DNA of 64,000 bases from Lacunisphaera sp. (lineage in GTDB: Bacteria > Verrucomicrobiota > Verrucomicrobiia > Opitutales > Opitutaceae). The notes under the pieces were generated by a model that saw only the letters and a list, made by a program, of their open reading frames with translations, made no database searches and was not told where the DNA came from. The translations under genes were made by a program, and so were the position numbers. This document shows positions 62,555 through 64,000 of this stretch, in pieces (position 1 is the first letter of the stretch; every line of letters starts with the position of its first letter). The stretch spans positions 6,154 to 70,153 of the forward strand of contig JAQSCO010000015.1 in NCBI GenBank assembly GCA_029945445.1, given 5' to 3'.

Positions 62555-64000
62555 GCCCAGCACGCGCAGGCCGCGCAGGGCTGACTCCATGCCGGGGAAG
62601 ACGGGCAGGCCAGCCGACACGAAGGCTTGCCGAAAATCCGCGTGGCCCGCGCCGGAGTCCACGACGATGGCGATGGGCTTGCGGTGGACATCGCGCAGGC
62701 CGGCGATGACGCGGGCGAGTTTGGCGCCGCCATCGGTCGTGGTGTCGAGGCCGCGGGTGAAGGGCACCAGACCGACGACCATCACAGCGGCCTGCTCAAG
62801 CAGGAGCGCGGTGGCGGCGATGAAGGCGGACGGCCCGGCCATCGGCGTCAGGTCGAGCGGCAGTTGCGGGGCGACGAGGCCGGACAGTTCGTGGCGGTGC
62901 AGCAGCGTGGCCAAGGCCTGTTTCGCCCAATCGTCCAGTTGCGCGGCGGGCAGGCCGTTGCCGAACCGGTCGCTGCCGTTCACGCTCTCGAAGCCGGCGT
63001 TGGTCACCAACGCGACCGGGCCGGCGTGAATTTGCGGGCAGGCGCTGAGCCAGATCAGCGCGGCGTCAAAGTCGGCGATGGTGTCCGCGAACCTGGCGCC
63101 GGCCCGTTCAAGCAGGGCGCGCTCCAAGGTGATGTCACTAGCCATGGCCCCCGTGTGGCTGGCGGCGGCGGCCTGGCCGGCGGCGGTGCGGCCGGCGCGA
63201 TGGATGAGCACATGCCGGCCCTGCGCGCGCAGCCGGGCGATGGCATGCGCCGCGGCGAGCAGCTGGCCCGGCCCAAAGCCCTCGACGTAGCACGCCACCG
63301 GCCCGTGCCCGAGCTCGGCGGCGAGCGCGGTGAGCACGTCGCATAGCGCGACATCCATCTGGTTGCCGAGCGCGACGCCGAGACCGAAACGCACAGCGGG
63401 CTGGCGCGACTGGAGGCAGAGCAGGAAGGCGCCGCTCTGGCTGAGCAGGGTCAGTTCACCGCCGGCGGGCGAAGGGGCAGGCAGCTTTTCGACGGGGATA
63501 AAGGAAGTGTTGAGGCGCATGCCGGGGACCCAGTGGCCGAGAAAGTTCGGCCCCACCACGGCAGGCGTCCAGCGGCCGGCGGCCCGAGTTTCGTTGAGTA
63601 GCGCGGCGAGTCTTGCCCCGATTCCGTCGGAGTCGGCGCCGTCGCCGATGCCGCCGGCCACCAGCCCGACGCAGCGTGCACCGCCGCCCTGCCTGATGAG
63701 TTTTTCCAAAGTATCGGCCGCCGCCCGCGCGGGCAGCGCGAGCAGGAGCAGGTCGACGGGATTGGCGCGCAGCGCCGCCACATCGGGCAGGCACGGGTAG
63801 CCGAACAGAACAGCATGGCCCGGCTTGATCATGACGAGGTCGCCCGCGGGCAGCGGGTAGGAGCTGAGATTTTCCAGGATGGTGCGGCCGACGCCGCCCG
63901 CCTGGGCCGAGATGCCCGCCAGTGCGATGCGCTTGGGTTCGCGCAGCGCCGTCAGGAATCCTGCCGGTGGCGCGCGGCGCGATGCGGGCCGCAGGCCCCG
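62546..64000 (-). CDS. CoA-binding acyl-CoA synthetase (ADP-forming) alpha-type, partial
   Basis: The 3' end of a gene that leaves the window on the right; 484 residues are visible and the start is missing. The frame is open to the edge, and the first part reads as a Rossmann CoA-binding domain (REPKRIALAGIS...GGVGRTILENL). The succinyl-CoA-synthetase-like domains follow, with LLSQSGAFLL and the phospho-histidine-type signature AASHTGAMASD. Such proteins interconvert acyl-CoA and acid with ATP formation, or act as CoA ligase subunits. The ATP-grasp partner is not in view and may be fused upstream or encoded nearby. The C-terminus overlaps the NACHT gene tail by 9 bases. Confidence 0.75.
   Translation of the reverse strand, partial: RGLRPASRRAPPAGFLTALREPKRIALAGISAQAGGVGRTILENLSSYPLPAGDLVMIKPGHAVLFGYPCLPDVAALRANPVDLLLLALPARAAADTLEKLIRQGGGARCVGLVAGGIGDGADSDGIGARLAALLNETRAAGRWTPAVVGPNFLGHWVPGMRLNTSFIPVEKLPAPSPAGGELTLLSQSGAFLLCLQSRQPAVRFGLGVALGNQMDVALCDVLTALAAELGHGPVACYVEGFGPGQLLAAAHAIARLRAQGRHVLIHRAGRTAAGQAAAASHTGAMASDITLERALLERAGARFADTIADFDAALIWLSACPQIHAGPVALVTNAGFESVNGSDRFGNGLPAAQLDDWAKQALATLLHRHELSGLVAPQLPLDLTPMAGPSAFIAATALLLEQAAVMVVGLVPFTRGLDTTTDGGAKLARVIAGLRDVHRKPIAIVVDSGAGHADFRQAFVSAGLPVFPGMESALRGLRVLGSG

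Overview
The window is a GC-rich, gene-dense bacterial chromosome segment with 44 protein-coding genes (two cut by the window edges). I found no rRNA, tRNA, CRISPR array, phage or insertion-sequence transposase. It suggests a Gram-negative verrucomicrobial bacterium of the Opitutaceae type. This is an inference from the mix of system II cytochrome c maturation, a PEP-CTERM protein, a giant AsmA-like protein, a tripartite RND pump, a rpsP-trmD-rplS cluster without rimM, and frequent non-ATG or non-Shine-Dalgarno starts. No marker gene fixes the taxonomy.

Layout. 0-10.3 kb is a cytochrome island: a small c-type cytochrome, two large multihaem cytochromes (13 and 11 CxxCH motifs) each fused to a b-type membrane domain, a HemN/HemW-like radical SAM protein, and the CcsA/Ccs1 cytochrome c synthetase with a lipoprotein. 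10.4-15.1 kb is a tightly overlapping pyroglutamate operon: pxpB, pxpC, pxpA, a DUF969/DUF979 membrane pair (probable transporter) and pcp. 15.1-20.3 kb holds a PAS-PAS-PP2C phosphatase, a PEP-CTERM protein, ychF and an enolase-superfamily enzyme. 20.6-24.2 kb is rpsP, trmD, rplS and transketolase. 24.3-30.9 kb is a MarR regulator leading an MFP-RND-TolC efflux operon that ends in a strong terminator. 30.9-38.4 kb has the AsmA-like protein, a small exported protein, an aldo/keto reductase and an EF-G-like GTPase. 38.4-43.2 kb has a membrane adenylate cyclase overlapping an MBOAT acyltransferase and, divergently, an ABC-type ATPase overlapping a TOPRIM/DUF4276-like protein. 43.3-50 kb has a MFS-PlsC-acyl-AMP ligase fusion, a GlcD-type flavoprotein and a drug MFS transporter. 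50-57 kb has smc, a GAF-GspE/PilB ATPase and yraN. 57-64 kb has zwf with an OpcA-like partner, a DUF4062-NACHT membrane protein and a truncated CoA-ligase.

Two repeat systems stand out. First, a family of GTAG-tagged palindromes, usually in inverted pairs (REP/BIME-like), lies at 6410, 30798, 36106, 41476, 43219 and 53064, with a looser relative at 53923. Stem sequences change by compensatory substitution while tag and architecture stay. One pair sits in frame inside smc, two bracket the ATPase-TOPRIM module, and one supplies that module's stop codon. Second, three intergenic spots carry 7-bp tandem arrays (8359, 48402, 58709/58772) resembling the heptameric STRR repeats known from cyanobacteria. 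The ATPase-TOPRIM pair and the membrane NACHT protein are the best candidates for defence-type systems.
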